A stretch of 61,119 nt of DNA from Limimaricola pyoseonensis (lineage in GTDB: Bacteria > Pseudomonadota > Alphaproteobacteria > Rhodobacterales > Rhodobacteraceae), in assembly GCF_900102015.1 (NCBI RefSeq), contig NZ_FNAT01000013.1:1-61119 (forward strand). The letters are read 5' to 3'. Shown piece by piece: positions 26,431-35,093 of this stretch (positions are counted from its first letter, which is position 1; each line of letters starts with the position of its first letter). The notes below the pieces were generated by a model. It was not told the origin of the DNA and did no database searches. It was given only the letters and a program-made list of their open reading frames with translations. The translations under genes were made by a program, and so were the position numbers.

Positions 26431-26469
26431 TTGACCTGAATTGAATTCTGAATTCATAATTCCTGTCAA
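26431..26469. promoter_or_regulatory. Face-to-face overlapping promoters within a 39-bp inverted repeat
   Basis: Plus strand: TTGACC (26431-26436), 18 bases, CATAAT (26455-26460), pointing to the GlcD-GlcF fusion. Minus strand: TTGACA (26469-26464), 18 bases, TTCAAT (26445-26440), pointing to the aminotransferase operon. Both -35 boxes sit in the arms of an inverted repeat (26431-26442 and 26458-26469, 10 of 12 positions matching). The centre carries tandem GAATTC/TGAATTC. RNA polymerase could occupy only one orientation at a time, and a regulator such as the GntR protein at 29.4 kb could bind the centre. Confidence 0.55.
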
Positions 26470-26506
26470 GGAACAATATGTCGGACGGGGCGGGGAGAGC
26501 GACAGG

Positions 26507-29446
26507 ATGCTGCGCGAGGGGCTGAGGCGTCGGCTGGCCGACGAGTTCGAGGGCGAGGTGCTGTTCGATGCCTTCTCCCGCGGGCGCTACGCGACGGATG
26601 CGTCGCATTACCAGATCATGCCCGCCGGGGTGGCGGTGCCGAAAAGCGCGGCCGACGTGGCCCGCGCGCTGGCCGCGGCCCGCGAGGACGGCGTGCCCGT
26701 CACCATGCGCGGCGGCGGCACCTCGCAATGCGGCCAGACCATCAACACCGGGCTGATCCTCGACGGCTCGCGCCATCTCAACCGGATCCTCGACCTCGAC
26801 GTGGCGGGGCGCCGCGCGCTGGTGCAGCCGGGCATCGTGCTCGACGAGCTGAACCGCCAGCTCAGGCCGCACGGGCTGTGGTTTCCGGTTGATGTCTCGA
26901 CCGCCTCGCGCGCCACCATCGGCGGCATGGTCGGCAACAATTCCTGCGGCGCGCGCTCGCTGCGCTACGGCACCACGCGCGACAACGTGATCTCGATCCA
27001 GGGGCTGCTCGCCGACGGCAGCGAGTTCGACTTCGGTCCCGGCTCGGGCAATAGCGTGCCCGAGCCGCTGCTGCACCGGCTGCTCGGCATCGGCGAACGC
27101 GAGGCTCGCGAGATCGCCCGCCGCTTCCCGCAGGTGCAGCGCCGGGTCGGCGGCTACAACATCGACGCGCTGGTGCCGAACGGCCAGCCGGTCAACCTCG
27201 CGCATCTGCTGGTGGGCTCCGAGGGCACGCTCGCCGTCTCGACCGCGATCGAGATCAAACTCTCCCCCCTGCCCGCGCAGCAGAAGGCGCAAGGGGTGTG
27301 CCACTTCCCGACCTTCCGCGCGGCGATGGAGGCGGCGCAGCACCTCGTGAAGCTCGACCCCACGCAGGTCGAGCTGGTCGACCGCACCATGCTGAACCTC
27401 GCCCGCGAGATCCCGGTCTTCGTGCCGACCCTCGATGCCTTTGTGAAAGGCGACCCTGCGGCGCTGCTGTTCGTCGAGTTCGACGACCCCGACACCAATG
27501 CCGAGCGGATCGCCGAGCTGCACGACACCATGTCCGATCTCGGCTACGGCTTCGGCCGGGGCGGCGCGCAGGAGGGCGGCGTGGTCGAGGTCTGGGACGC
27601 GAAGCTCATGGCCGATATCGGCGAGCTCAGGAAGTCGGGCCTCAACATCATGATGTCGATGAAGGAGGCCGGGAAGCCCGTCTCATTCGTCGAGGACGCG
27701 GCGGTGCCGCTCGAGCACCTCGCCGACTACACCGACCGGCTGACGGACGTGTTCCGCAAACACGGCACCGAGGGCACGTGGTACGCCCATGCCTCCGAAG
27801 GCTGCCTGCATGTCCGCCCGGTCCTGAACCTGCGGCTCGAGAAGGACGTGAAGGCGATGCGCGCCATCGCCGAGGAAGCCTTCGACATGGTGCGCGACTA
27901 CAAGGGCTCGCATTCGGGCGAGCATGGCGACGGCATCGTGCGCTCGGAGTTTCACGTGAAGATGTTCGGGCCGCGCCTCGTGCGCGCCTTCGAGGAGGTG
28001 AAGGACGCCTTCGACCCGGAGCGGCGCTTCAACCCCAACAAGATCGTCGAGCCGCCGCGCATGGATGACCGGTCGCTCCTGCGCTACCCCGAGGGCTACC
28101 GCTTCGACGATCTGCAGACCGGTCTCGACTGGTCGGCCTGGTCCGGCGCCTCGGGCGGCTTCCAGGGCGCGATCGAGATGTGCAACAACAACGGCGCCTG
28201 CCGCAAGCTCTCGGGCGGGGTGATGTGCCCGAGCTACCGGGTGACCCGCAACGAACGGGACGTCACCCGCGGCCGCGCCAACGCGCTGCGGCTGGCGCTG
28301 TCGGGCAGGCTCGGGCGCGACGCGCTCTTCTCCGACGAGATGGCCGAGACCTTGAAGCTCTGCGTCGGCTGCAAGGCCTGCCAGCGCGAATGCCCGACCG
28401 GCGTCGACATGGCGAAGATGAAGACCGAAGTGCTGCACCAGCGCGGCAAGAAGCTGGGCTTCTCGCTGAAGGACCGGCTGATCGCCGAGATGCCGCGCTA
28501 CGCCCGCCTCGCCGCGCGGGCCGGCCCGCTCTTCGCGCTGCGCGAGCGCGTGCCGGCGGTGGCGAAGCTGGCCGAGCGGATCACCGGCATATCGGCCCGC
28601 CGGACCCTGCCCCGCTTCCGCCGCGACGCCTTCCGCGAGGCCGAGATCACCGCCGCGCCGGCGGGTAGTGCGGGCGAGGTCGTGCTCTTCGCCGACAGCT
28701 TCAACCGCTGGATGGAGCCGGAAATTCCCCGCGCCGCGCTCAGGGTGCTGACCCGCGCCGGCTACACCGTGCATTCGGCGATGCCCGGTGGCGAGCGGCC
28801 GCTCTGCTGCGGGCGCACCTACCTCGCCGCCGGGATGCTCGGCCGCGCGCGCGCCGAGGCGCGGCGCACGCTCGAGGCGCTCTTGCCGCATGTCGAGGCG
28901 GGCCGCCCGGTGATCGGGCTGGAGCCGTCCTGCCTGCTCACCCTGCGCGACGAGTTCAAGGCGCTGCTGCCGGGCGAGGAAGCCGAGCGGCTGGCCAGGC
29001 ATGCCCTGCTCTTCGAGGAGTTCGTCGCCCGCGAGACGGCGGCCGGGCGGATGCAACTGCCCTTCTCCTCCGGGGCCGCGACGGCGCATGTGCACGGCCA
29101 TTGTCACCAGAAGGCCGCCGGCGCGATGGGCGATATGGAACGCGCGCTGGCGGCGATTCCCGGGCTCGACGCCAGCGTGATACAATCGTCCTGCTGCGGC
29201 ATGGCCGGCGCCTTCGGCTACGGCGCCGACACGATCGACGTGTCGCTCGCCATGGGCGAGGCCGAGCTGCTGCCCGCGGTGCGCCGCGCCGCGCCCGATG
29301 CGCTGATCATTGCCAACGGCACGTCCTGCAGGCATCAGATCGCCGACGGCACGAGGCGGCGGGCGCTGCACATCGCCGAGGTCTTCGACCGCATGACCTC
29401 GGACGCGAAAGGAGACCGGCATGACGGCCAATCCGCAGATCCCTGA
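26507..29446 (+). CDS. GlcD-GlcF type fusion: FAD-linked, Fe-S 2-hydroxyacid dehydrogenase (YdiJ-like)
   Basis: 979 residues. An FAD-binding-4 domain (about 35-220; TMRGGGTSQCGQT, MVGNNSCGARSLRYGTTRDNV) and FAD-oxidase C domain (to about 540; HSGEHGDG) are followed by an iron-sulfur and CCG part. The Fe-S cysteines are C559, C565, C574 and C619, C622, C625, C629, and CCG motifs occur in RPLCCGRTY and SSCCGMAGAFGYG. Relatives oxidise D-2-hydroxyacids (glycolate, D-lactate, D-2-hydroxyglutarate) and pass electrons to quinone. ATG 26507 is chosen with GGGGAG 10 bases upstream; an earlier in-frame TTG at 26441 lies inside the promoter. Its end overlaps the GntR gene by 26 bases. Confidence 0.9.
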   Translation: MLREGLRRRLADEFEGEVLFDAFSRGRYATDASHYQIMPAGVAVPKSAADVARALAAAREDGVPVTMRGGGTSQCGQTINTGLILDGSRHLNRILDLDVAGRRALVQPGIVLDELNRQLRPHGLWFPVDVSTASRATIGGMVGNNSCGARSLRYGTTRDNVISIQGLLADGSEFDFGPGSGNSVPEPLLHRLLGIGEREAREIARRFPQVQRRVGGYNIDALVPNGQPVNLAHLLVGSEGTLAVSTAIEIKLSPLPAQQKAQGVCHFPTFRAAMEAAQHLVKLDPTQVELVDRTMLNLAREIPVFVPTLDAFVKGDPAALLFVEFDDPDTNAERIAELHDTMSDLGYGFGRGGAQEGGVVEVWDAKLMADIGELRKSGLNIMMSMKEAGKPVSFVEDAAVPLEHLADYTDRLTDVFRKHGTEGTWYAHASEGCLHVRPVLNLRLEKDVKAMRAIAEEAFDMVRDYKGSHSGEHGDGIVRSEFHVKMFGPRLVRAFEEVKDAFDPERRFNPNKIVEPPRMDDRSLLRYPEGYRFDDLQTGLDWSAWSGASGGFQGAIEMCNNNGACRKLSGGVMCPSYRVTRNERDVTRGRANALRLALSGRLGRDALFSDEMAETLKLCVGCKACQRECPTGVDMAKMKTEVLHQRGKKLGFSLKDRLIAEMPRYARLAARAGPLFALRERVPAVAKLAERITGISARRTLPRFRRDAFREAEITAAPAGSAGEVVLFADSFNRWMEPEIPRAALRVLTRAGYTVHSAMPGGERPLCCGRTYLAAGMLGRARAEARRTLEALLPHVEAGRPVIGLEPSCLLTLRDEFKALLPGEEAERLARHALLFEEFVARETAAGRMQLPFSSGAATAHVHGHCHQKAAGAMGDMERALAAIPGLDASVIQSSCCGMAGAFGYGADTIDVSLAMGEAELLPAVRRAAPDALIIANGTSCRHQIADGTRRRALHIAEVFDRMTSDAKGDRHDGQSADP

Positions 29447-30113
29447 CCCGGCCGGGCTGCTGGCCCGCCCTGCCCTCGCGGTGCAGGTGGCCGACGTGCT
29501 GCGCGGGCTGATCCTCGAGGGCGAGCTGAAGGGCGGCGAGAAGATCCGCGAGCGCGAGCTGACCGAGCGCTTCGGCGTCTCGCGCACGCCGCTGCGCGAG
29601 GCGATGAAGATCCTCGCCTCGGAGGGTCTGATCGACCTGATCCCGAACCGCGGCGCGGTGGTGGCGCGGCGCAGCGACGCCGAGCTGGCCGACGCCTTCC
29701 CGGTGCTCGCAGCGCTTGAGGGCATCGCCGGGCGGCAGGCGGCCGAGCGCGCGAGCGACGCCGAGATCGCCGAGATCGCGCGGCTGACCGGGGCGCTGCG
29801 CGACGCGGTCGGCGCCGGCGACCGGCCGCTCTACTTCGAGATCAACCAGAAGATCCACGCCGCCATCCTCGCCGCCAGCCGCAACGAGATGCTGGCCCGG
29901 ACCCACGCCACCGTCGCCGGGCAGATCCACCGCGCCCGCTACCAGGCCAACCTGACCCGCAGCCGCTGGGAAAAGGCGCTGGCCGAGCACGAGCGCATCG
30001 CCGAGGCGCTGGCGGCGCGCGACGGCGCGGCGCTGGGGACGCTGCTTCACGACCACATGATGGCCAAGCTCACCGCGATCCTCGAGGCGCGGCGCAGCGG
30101 CGCGGCGGGCTGA
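29421..30113 (+). CDS. GntR-family regulator with FCD domain
   Basis: 230 residues. Winged helix-turn-helix at about 20-85 (IRERELTERFGVSRTPLREAMKILASEGL) and an FCD ligand domain at about 95-225, where the metal-binding His residues are expected in FEINQKIHAAIL and in LLHDHMMAKL. FCD regulators usually sense small organic acids. Its ATG lies inside the end of the GlcD-GlcF gene, behind GGAG, so the two are co-expressed; it most likely controls the symmetric promoter at 26.4 kb and so both the dehydrogenase and the TRAP/aminotransferase operon. This link is inference. Confidence 0.92.
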   Translation: MTANPQIPDPAGLLARPALAVQVADVLRGLILEGELKGGEKIRERELTERFGVSRTPLREAMKILASEGLIDLIPNRGAVVARRSDAELADAFPVLAALEGIAGRQAAERASDAEIAEIARLTGALRDAVGAGDRPLYFEINQKIHAAILAASRNEMLARTHATVAGQIHRARYQANLTRSRWEKALAEHERIAEALAARDGAALGTLLHDHMMAKLTAILEARRSGAAG

Positions 30114-30120
30114 GCCGCGC

Positions 30121-31623
30121 TCAGCCGCCGAAGCGGTCGCGCAGCTGGTTCTTCTGCACCTTGCCCATGGCGTTGCGCGGCAGCTCGCCTACGATCTCCA
30201 GCCGCCTGGGCTGCTTGAAGCGCGCGAGGCTGCCTTGCATCGCCGCCATCACCGCGTCCGTGTCGATGCGCGCGCCCGGCTTCGGCACCAGCACGCCCAG
30301 CACCGCCTCGCCGAAATCAGCGTCCTTCACACCGATCACCGCGCTTTCCAGCACGCCGGGCTGCGCGTCGAGCAGCAGCTCGATCTCCTTGGGGTAGATG
30401 TTGTAGCCGCCCGAGATGATCAGGTCCTTGTCGCGACCGACGATGGTGACGTAGCCGTCCGCGTCGATCCGGCCGAGATCGCCGGTGATGAAGAAGCCGT
30501 CCGCGCGCAGCTCGGCCGCGGTCTTCTCGGGCATCTGCCAGTAGCCCTTGAAGACGTTGCGCCCGCGCACCTCGATGATCCCGACCTCGCCCTGCGGCAG
30601 CGGCTCGCCGGTCTCGCGGCCGGTGATCTTCAGCTCGACCCCGGGCAGCGGGAAGCCGACCGTGCCGGCGCGGCGCTCGCCGTCATGCGGGTTCGAGGTC
30701 GACATGTTGGTCTCGGTCATGCCGTAGCGCTCGAGGATTCGGTGGCCGGTGCGCGCCTCGAACTCGAGATGCGTCTCGGCCAGGAGCGGCGCCGAGCCGG
30801 AGATGAAGAGCCGCATGTTGCGCGCGGTCTCGGCGGTGAAGCGCTCGTCGCCCAGAAGCCGCGTGTAGAAGGTCGGCACGCCCATCATCGTCGTGGCCCG
30901 CGGCATCAGCTCGATCACCCGGTCGAGGTCGAACTTCGGCAGGAAGATCATCGACCCGCCCGCCAGCGCCAGCGTGTTGGTCGCCACGAAGAGCCCGTGG
31001 GTGTGGAAGATCGGCAGCGCGTGCAGCAGCACGTCGTCCTCGGTGAAGCGCCAGTGATCGACCAGAACCCCGGCGTTGGACAGCAGGTTGTCCTGCGTCA
31101 GCATCGCTCCCTTGGAGCGCCCCGTCGTACCCGAGGTGTAGAGAAAGGCGGCAAGATCGTCGGCGCTCCGCGCGGCGGTGTCGTAGTTCTCGGGCATCGC
31201 GCCCGCGCGCTGCATCAGCGTGCCCGACCCGTCGGGGCCGAGCGTCAGCAGCGCCGCGCCGAGCCGGTCGCAGAGCGGGGCCAGCGCGCCCTGCGCGCCG
31301 GGGTCGCAAACGAGGATCCGCGCGCCGCTGTCCTCGACGAAATAGCTCAGCTCTTCGGTGGTGTAGGCGGTGTTGAGCGGCAGGAAGACGAAACCGCCCT
31401 GCACGCAGGCGGCATAGAGCGCCAGCGCCTCGGGCGACTTGGCAACCTGCGCGGCCAGCCGGTCGCCCGGTCGCAGCCCGGCGGCGGAGAGGGCATGCGC
31501 GATCTTCGCCGCCATGGCGAGAAAGCCGTCATAGCCGATCTCGCGCCCGTCCTGCAGGTGCAGGAACGTCCTGCCCTGCCCGGCATGGCGTCCGAAGATC
31601 GTGTCGTAGAGCGGGTTGGCCAT
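30121..31623 (-). CDS. matB: Malonyl-CoA synthetase-like acyl-CoA ligase (MatB type)
   Basis: 500 residues, ANL superfamily. The P-loop LYTSGTTGRSKGA is at 162-173, the core motif ERYGMTETNMS lies centrally, the hinge region is FFITGDLGRID, and the catalytic C-terminal lysine is K488 (MGKVQK). The length and the ALPIFHTHGLFVATNTLALAG segment match MatB, which makes malonyl-CoA from malonate, ATP and CoA; related methylmalonate ligases cannot be excluded. GGAGGA precedes ATG 31623. No malonyl-CoA decarboxylase (matA) or malonate carrier is adjacent; the TRAP and CoA genes of the preceding operon are close but separately transcribed. Confidence 0.85.
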   Translation of the reverse strand: MANPLYDTIFGRHAGQGRTFLHLQDGREIGYDGFLAMAAKIAHALSAAGLRPGDRLAAQVAKSPEALALYAACVQGGFVFLPLNTAYTTEELSYFVEDSGARILVCDPGAQGALAPLCDRLGAALLTLGPDGSGTLMQRAGAMPENYDTAARSADDLAAFLYTSGTTGRSKGAMLTQDNLLSNAGVLVDHWRFTEDDVLLHALPIFHTHGLFVATNTLALAGGSMIFLPKFDLDRVIELMPRATTMMGVPTFYTRLLGDERFTAETARNMRLFISGSAPLLAETHLEFEARTGHRILERYGMTETNMSTSNPHDGERRAGTVGFPLPGVELKITGRETGEPLPQGEVGIIEVRGRNVFKGYWQMPEKTAAELRADGFFITGDLGRIDADGYVTIVGRDKDLIISGGYNIYPKEIELLLDAQPGVLESAVIGVKDADFGEAVLGVLVPKPGARIDTDAVMAAMQGSLARFKQPRRLEIVGELPRNAMGKVQKNQLRDRFGG

Positions 31624-31663
31624 TCTCGATCCTCCTCCTCGCGCGCCGCCACGCTGCGCGGGA

Positions 31664-31714
31664 TTGCATGCAGTGTCAAGTTTTCGTATACAATTTGGCA
31701 TCAACTGCATATGC
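31664..31714. promoter_or_regulatory. Promoter and nested palindromes between matB-like and gntR genes
   Basis: On the plus strand TTGCAT (31664-31669), 17 bases, TATACA (31687-31692) is a good sigma70-type promoter for the GntR gene. A GTATAC palindrome (31686-31691) overlaps the -10 box. Flanking ATGCAGT (31668-31674) and ACTGCAT (31704-31710) form an inverted repeat centred on the same point, and TGCATGCA and GCATATGC are themselves palindromes. As I recall, the Rhizobium MatR operator is also built on a GTATAC core. This is the likely autoregulatory site of the GntR protein. Confidence 0.5.
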
Positions 31715-31725
31715 GAGGGGGCGCG

Positions 31726-32379
31726 ATGAGCGGCAGCCGCAGCGACCTGATCGCCGAAACGCTCGAGCAGGACATCCTGCGCGGCCGCTTCGCGCCCGGC
31801 ACCCGTCTCGACGAGACCCGGCTGGCCAAGGAGCACGGCGTGTCGCGCACGCCGATCCGCGAGGCGTTCCAGAGGCTGTCGGCCGCCGGGCTGGTCGAGC
31901 AGGTGCCGCGCCGCGGCGTCTTCGTGCGCGAGATCGGCACGGTCGAACTGCTCGAGATGTTCGAGGTCATGGCGGAGCTCGAGGCCGCCTGCGGCCGCCT
32001 TGCCGCGCGGCGCATCGCGGACGCGGCGCTGGACGAGCTGGAGGCCGCCAATGCCGGTTGCCGCGCGGCGATGGAAGCGGGCGACATCGACGGCTATTAC
32101 CTCGAGAACGAGCGCTTCCATCACCGGCTCTATGCGGAGTCGGGCAATGCCTTCCTGTGCGGCGAGGCGCGGCGCCTGCATCGCCGGCTCCGGCCGTTCC
32201 GCCGGATGCAGCTGCAGCTGCGCGGCCGGATCCCGCAATCGATGAACGAGCACGAGGCGATCATGGCGGCGCTGCGCGAGGGCGATGCCGAGCGCGCGGC
32301 ATCGCTGCTACGCGACCACGTGGCGATCCAGGGCGAGAAGTTCCGGCTGCTGGTCGCGGGCCTGCGGACGGCCGGCTGA
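31726..32379 (+). CDS. GntR-family regulator with FCD domain, divergent from matB-like gene
   Basis: 217 residues. The winged helix (about 8-70) has LDETRLAKEHGVSRTPIREAFQRLSAAGL, and the FCD domain runs to the end with LENERFHHRLYAESGNAFL carrying the expected metal-site residues. ATG 31726 with AGGGGG five bases upstream is preferred over ATG 31711, which has no ribosome site. The divergent arrangement with an acyl-CoA ligase parallels MatR-MatB of rhizobia, so a malonate-responsive regulator is a reasonable guess. Confidence 0.9.
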   Translation: MSGSRSDLIAETLEQDILRGRFAPGTRLDETRLAKEHGVSRTPIREAFQRLSAAGLVEQVPRRGVFVREIGTVELLEMFEVMAELEAACGRLAARRIADAALDELEAANAGCRAAMEAGDIDGYYLENERFHHRLYAESGNAFLCGEARRLHRRLRPFRRMQLQLRGRIPQSMNEHEAIMAALREGDAERAASLLRDHVAIQGEKFRLLVAGLRTAG

Positions 32380-32397
32380 CGCCGGCCCGCCCCCTGT

Positions 32398-33093
32398 TCA
32401 GACCGAGACCTCGGCCAGCAGCCGCTCGCGCGGAAGTGCCGCGCGCGCCCCCGACAGCGTCACCGCGCCGCGCCGCATCACCACCACCCGGTCCGCCAGC
32501 TCGACCGCGAAGTCGAAATACTGCTCGACCAGCACGATCGCCATGTCGCCGCGCTCGCGCAGGCGGCCGATCACCCGGCCGATCTGCTGGATGATGTTGG
32601 GCTGGATGCCCTCGGTCGGCTCGTCGAGCAGCAGGAGCTTCGGGCGCAGCACCAGCGCCCGGCCGATGGCGAGCTGCTGCTGCTGCCCGCCCGAGAGGTC
32701 GCCGCCGCGCCGGTGGCGCATCTCGTGCAGCACCGGGAACAGCTCGTAGATCTCGTCGGGCACGCTGCGCTCGGCCCGCGGCAGGCCGGCATAGGCGGTC
32801 TCGAGGTTCTCGCGCACCGTCAGCAGCGGGAAGATCTCGCGCCCCTGCGGCACGTAGCCCAGGCCGCGCCGCGCCTTGCCATGCGCCGAAAGCGCGGTGA
32901 TGTCCTCGCCGCCCAGCCGGATCGTCCCGGCGCTGGGCCGGTGCCGGCCCGACAGCGCCCGCAGCAGGCTGGTCTTGCCGACGCCGTTGGTGCCCATCAC
33001 GCAGGTCACCTCGCCCGGCCGCGCCGAAAGGCCGACCCCGTGCAGGATCCGGCTGTGCCCGTAATGCAGGTCGAGCCCGTCCACGTCCAGCAT
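32398..33093 (-). CDS. urtE: Urea ABC transporter ATP-binding protein UrtE
   Basis: 231 residues. Walker A GTNGVGKTS, signature LSGGQQQQLAIGRAL and Walker B LLLLDEPTEGIQPNIIQQIG; the last phrase is characteristic of UrtE within the branched-chain amino acid type ATPases. It powers urea import together with UrtD. It starts two bases after the urtD stop and is the last gene of urtABCDE. Confidence 0.95.
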   Translation of the reverse strand: MLDVDGLDLHYGHSRILHGVGLSARPGEVTCVMGTNGVGKTSLLRALSGRHRPSAGTIRLGGEDITALSAHGKARRGLGYVPQGREIFPLLTVRENLETAYAGLPRAERSVPDEIYELFPVLHEMRHRRGGDLSGGQQQQLAIGRALVLRPKLLLLDEPTEGIQPNIIQQIGRVIGRLRERGDMAIVLVEQYFDFAVELADRVVVMRRGAVTLSGARAALPRERLLAEVSV

Positions 33094-33095
33094 GC

Positions 33096-33836
33096 TCACC
33101 TCCCCAGATAGACGTCGATGACGTCCTTGTTCGACGTCACGTGATCGAGGCTGCCCTCGGCCAGCACCGAGCCCTCGTGCAGCACCGTCACGCGGCAGTT
33201 CAGCCGCCGCACGAACTCCATGTCGTGCTCGACCACCACCACCGCGCGGGTCTTCGCCGCCTCGACAAGGATCTCGGTGGTCTTCTCGCGCTCGGCGGGC
33301 GTCATGCCGGCCGCAGGCTCGTCGACCAGCAGGAGCTTCGGCTCCTGCGCCAAGAGCATGCCGATCTCCAGCCACTGCTTCTGGCCGTGGCTCAGCTCGC
33401 CGGCCTTGCGCGCCAGATGCGCCGACAGCCCGATCGTGCCCGCCAGCTCGCGCATCCGCTCCATCTCGGCAGGCTTCGGCCGCCAGATCAGCGCCGCGAA
33501 GGGCCCGCGCCGGTTCTTCAGCGCCATCAGCAGGTTGGTCTCGACGCTCTGGTCCTCGAACACGGTGGGCTTCTGGAACTTGCGCCCCACCCCCTCGCGG
33601 GCGATCCGCGCCTCGGAGAGCCCCGTGAGCGACAGCCCCTTCTCGCCCCAGCGCACCGTGCCGCTGTCGGCCCGGGTCTTGCCGGTGACGATGTCCATGA
33701 AGGTGGTCTTGCCCGCGCCGTTCGGCCCGATCACCGCGCGCAGCTCGGCCGGGCCGATGCGGAAGGAGAGGTTGTTGATGGCGCGGAAGCCGTCGAAGCT
33801 CACCGACACGCCGGACACTTCCAGAAGCGACGTCAT
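33096..33836 (-). CDS. urtD: Urea ABC transporter ATP-binding protein UrtD
   Basis: 246 residues. Walker A GPNGAGKTTFMDIVTGKTR, the UrtD-type RKFQKPTVFEDQSVETNLLMAL, signature LSHGQKQWLEIGMLL and Walker B LLLVDEPAAGM are all present. The SHGQKQWLEI form of the signature separates UrtD from LivG. ATG 33836 overlaps the urtC stop by four bases (ATGA). Confidence 0.95.
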   Translation of the reverse strand: MTSLLEVSGVSVSFDGFRAINNLSFRIGPAELRAVIGPNGAGKTTFMDIVTGKTRADSGTVRWGEKGLSLTGLSEARIAREGVGRKFQKPTVFEDQSVETNLLMALKNRRGPFAALIWRPKPAEMERMRELAGTIGLSAHLARKAGELSHGQKQWLEIGMLLAQEPKLLLVDEPAAGMTPAEREKTTEILVEAAKTRAVVVVEHDMEFVRRLNCRVTVLHEGSVLAEGSLDHVTSNKDVIDVYLGR

Positions 33837-35062
33837 GCCTCGGCCTCCTGTTCGCGCAGCGCGCCCGCATCGGGGCCCAGATCCGCGCCGTGCCGGTCGG
33901 CGCCGCGGCGGCGCGACCACAAGTCCACCAGACCGCCCAGCCCCTTCGGCGCCAGGAGCGTCACCGCGACGAAGCCCGCGCCGAGCATCACCAGCCACCA
34001 GTCGACCCAGACCAGCCGGACGGGGCCGAGATCGAGGTCGGGCAGCCGCCCGGAGGTGAAGAAGGACGACACGAGGCTCACCGCCACCGCGCCGATCACC
34101 GCGCCGTAGAGCCGCCCGCGCCCGCCGATCGCCACCCAGACCGCGAGGTAGATCGACGCGATCGGCATCATCTCGGCCGGGTTCACGATCCCGGCCTGCG
34201 GGTAGTAGAGCGCGCCCGCCACGCCGGTGATCGCGGCCGAGAGCGTGAAGATCGCGAGCTTGTAGCCCTCGACCGGGTAGCCGAGGAAGCGCACCCGGCT
34301 CTCGTTGTCGCGGATGCCGCGCAGCACCGCGCCGAACTTGCCCGAGACCAGCCACGCGGACAGCAGATAGCCGAGCGCCAGCGCCGCGGCCGAACCCCAG
34401 AGGAACCACAGCGCCACCTCGGCCTGCGGCACGCCCTCCGCGCCGGGGATGTTCTGCAGCCCCGAGAGCCCGTTGTTGCCCCTGAGCCCGCTGTCGTTCT
34501 GAAACAGCCACAGCGCCAGCGCCAGCGTCATCGCCTGCGTCAGGATCGACAGGTAGACCCCGGTCACGCGCGCCCGGAAGGCGAGCCAGCCGAAGACCGC
34601 CGCCAACGCCGCCGGCACCAGCACCACCAGCGCGAGCTGCGCGGCCAGGCTGCCCGAGAAGGCCCAGACCAGCGGGAAGCTGTCAGAGCCCACCACGCCG
34701 AAGATCTGCCCGGCCACGGCGGCGTCGATCTCCGAAGGCGTCGGCGGGATCGGCTGCGCGGCGAGGTTCGCGGTCACCACGTCGCGGGTCCGCGCCGCCA
34801 TCAGCCACATGCCGATCATGTAGCCGCCCAGGCCGAAGAAGGCGATGTTGCCGAGCGACAGGATGCCCGCGTAGCCCCAGACGAGGTCCATGGCGAGCGC
34901 GGCCAGCGCGAGGCAGAGCGTCATGCCCAGCGTCTTGACGAAGCTGGTCGAGAGCCCGCCGCCCATCGCCTCGGAGAAGACCGTGACGGCGAAGACCAGC
35001 GCGAGGATCGCGCCCAGCATCACCGGGACGGAGGGGTTGCGGGAGAGGAACGAGCCGGTCAT
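33833..35062 (-). CDS. urtC: Urea ABC transporter permease UrtC
   Basis: 409 residues, LivM-type membrane protein with about 10 segments. ALAALAMDLVWGYAGILSLGNIAFFGLGGYMIGMWLM is typical, as are RVRFLGYPVEGYKLAIFTLSA and YPQAGIVNPAEMMPIASIYLAVWVAIGGRG. The C-terminal tail is hydrophilic. It pairs with UrtB to form the urea channel. The 31-base gap to urtB has GAGG shortly before the start. Confidence 0.95.
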   Translation of the reverse strand: MTGSFLSRNPSVPVMLGAILALVFAVTVFSEAMGGGLSTSFVKTLGMTLCLALAALAMDLVWGYAGILSLGNIAFFGLGGYMIGMWLMAARTRDVVTANLAAQPIPPTPSEIDAAVAGQIFGVVGSDSFPLVWAFSGSLAAQLALVVLVPAALAAVFGWLAFRARVTGVYLSILTQAMTLALALWLFQNDSGLRGNNGLSGLQNIPGAEGVPQAEVALWFLWGSAAALALGYLLSAWLVSGKFGAVLRGIRDNESRVRFLGYPVEGYKLAIFTLSAAITGVAGALYYPQAGIVNPAEMMPIASIYLAVWVAIGGRGRLYGAVIGAVAVSLVSSFFTSGRLPDLDLGPVRLVWVDWWLVMLGAGFVAVTLLAPKGLGGLVDLWSRRRGADRHGADLGPDAGALREQEAEA

Positions 35063-35093
35063 GCGGCCTCCGCTTGGTTGAGGGGGGACATGC

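Noticed and set aside
26441-26506. TTG 26441 as start of the GlcD-GlcF fusion
   Set aside because: It lies within the predicted promoter before the transcription start; ATG 26507 has GGGGAG upstream.
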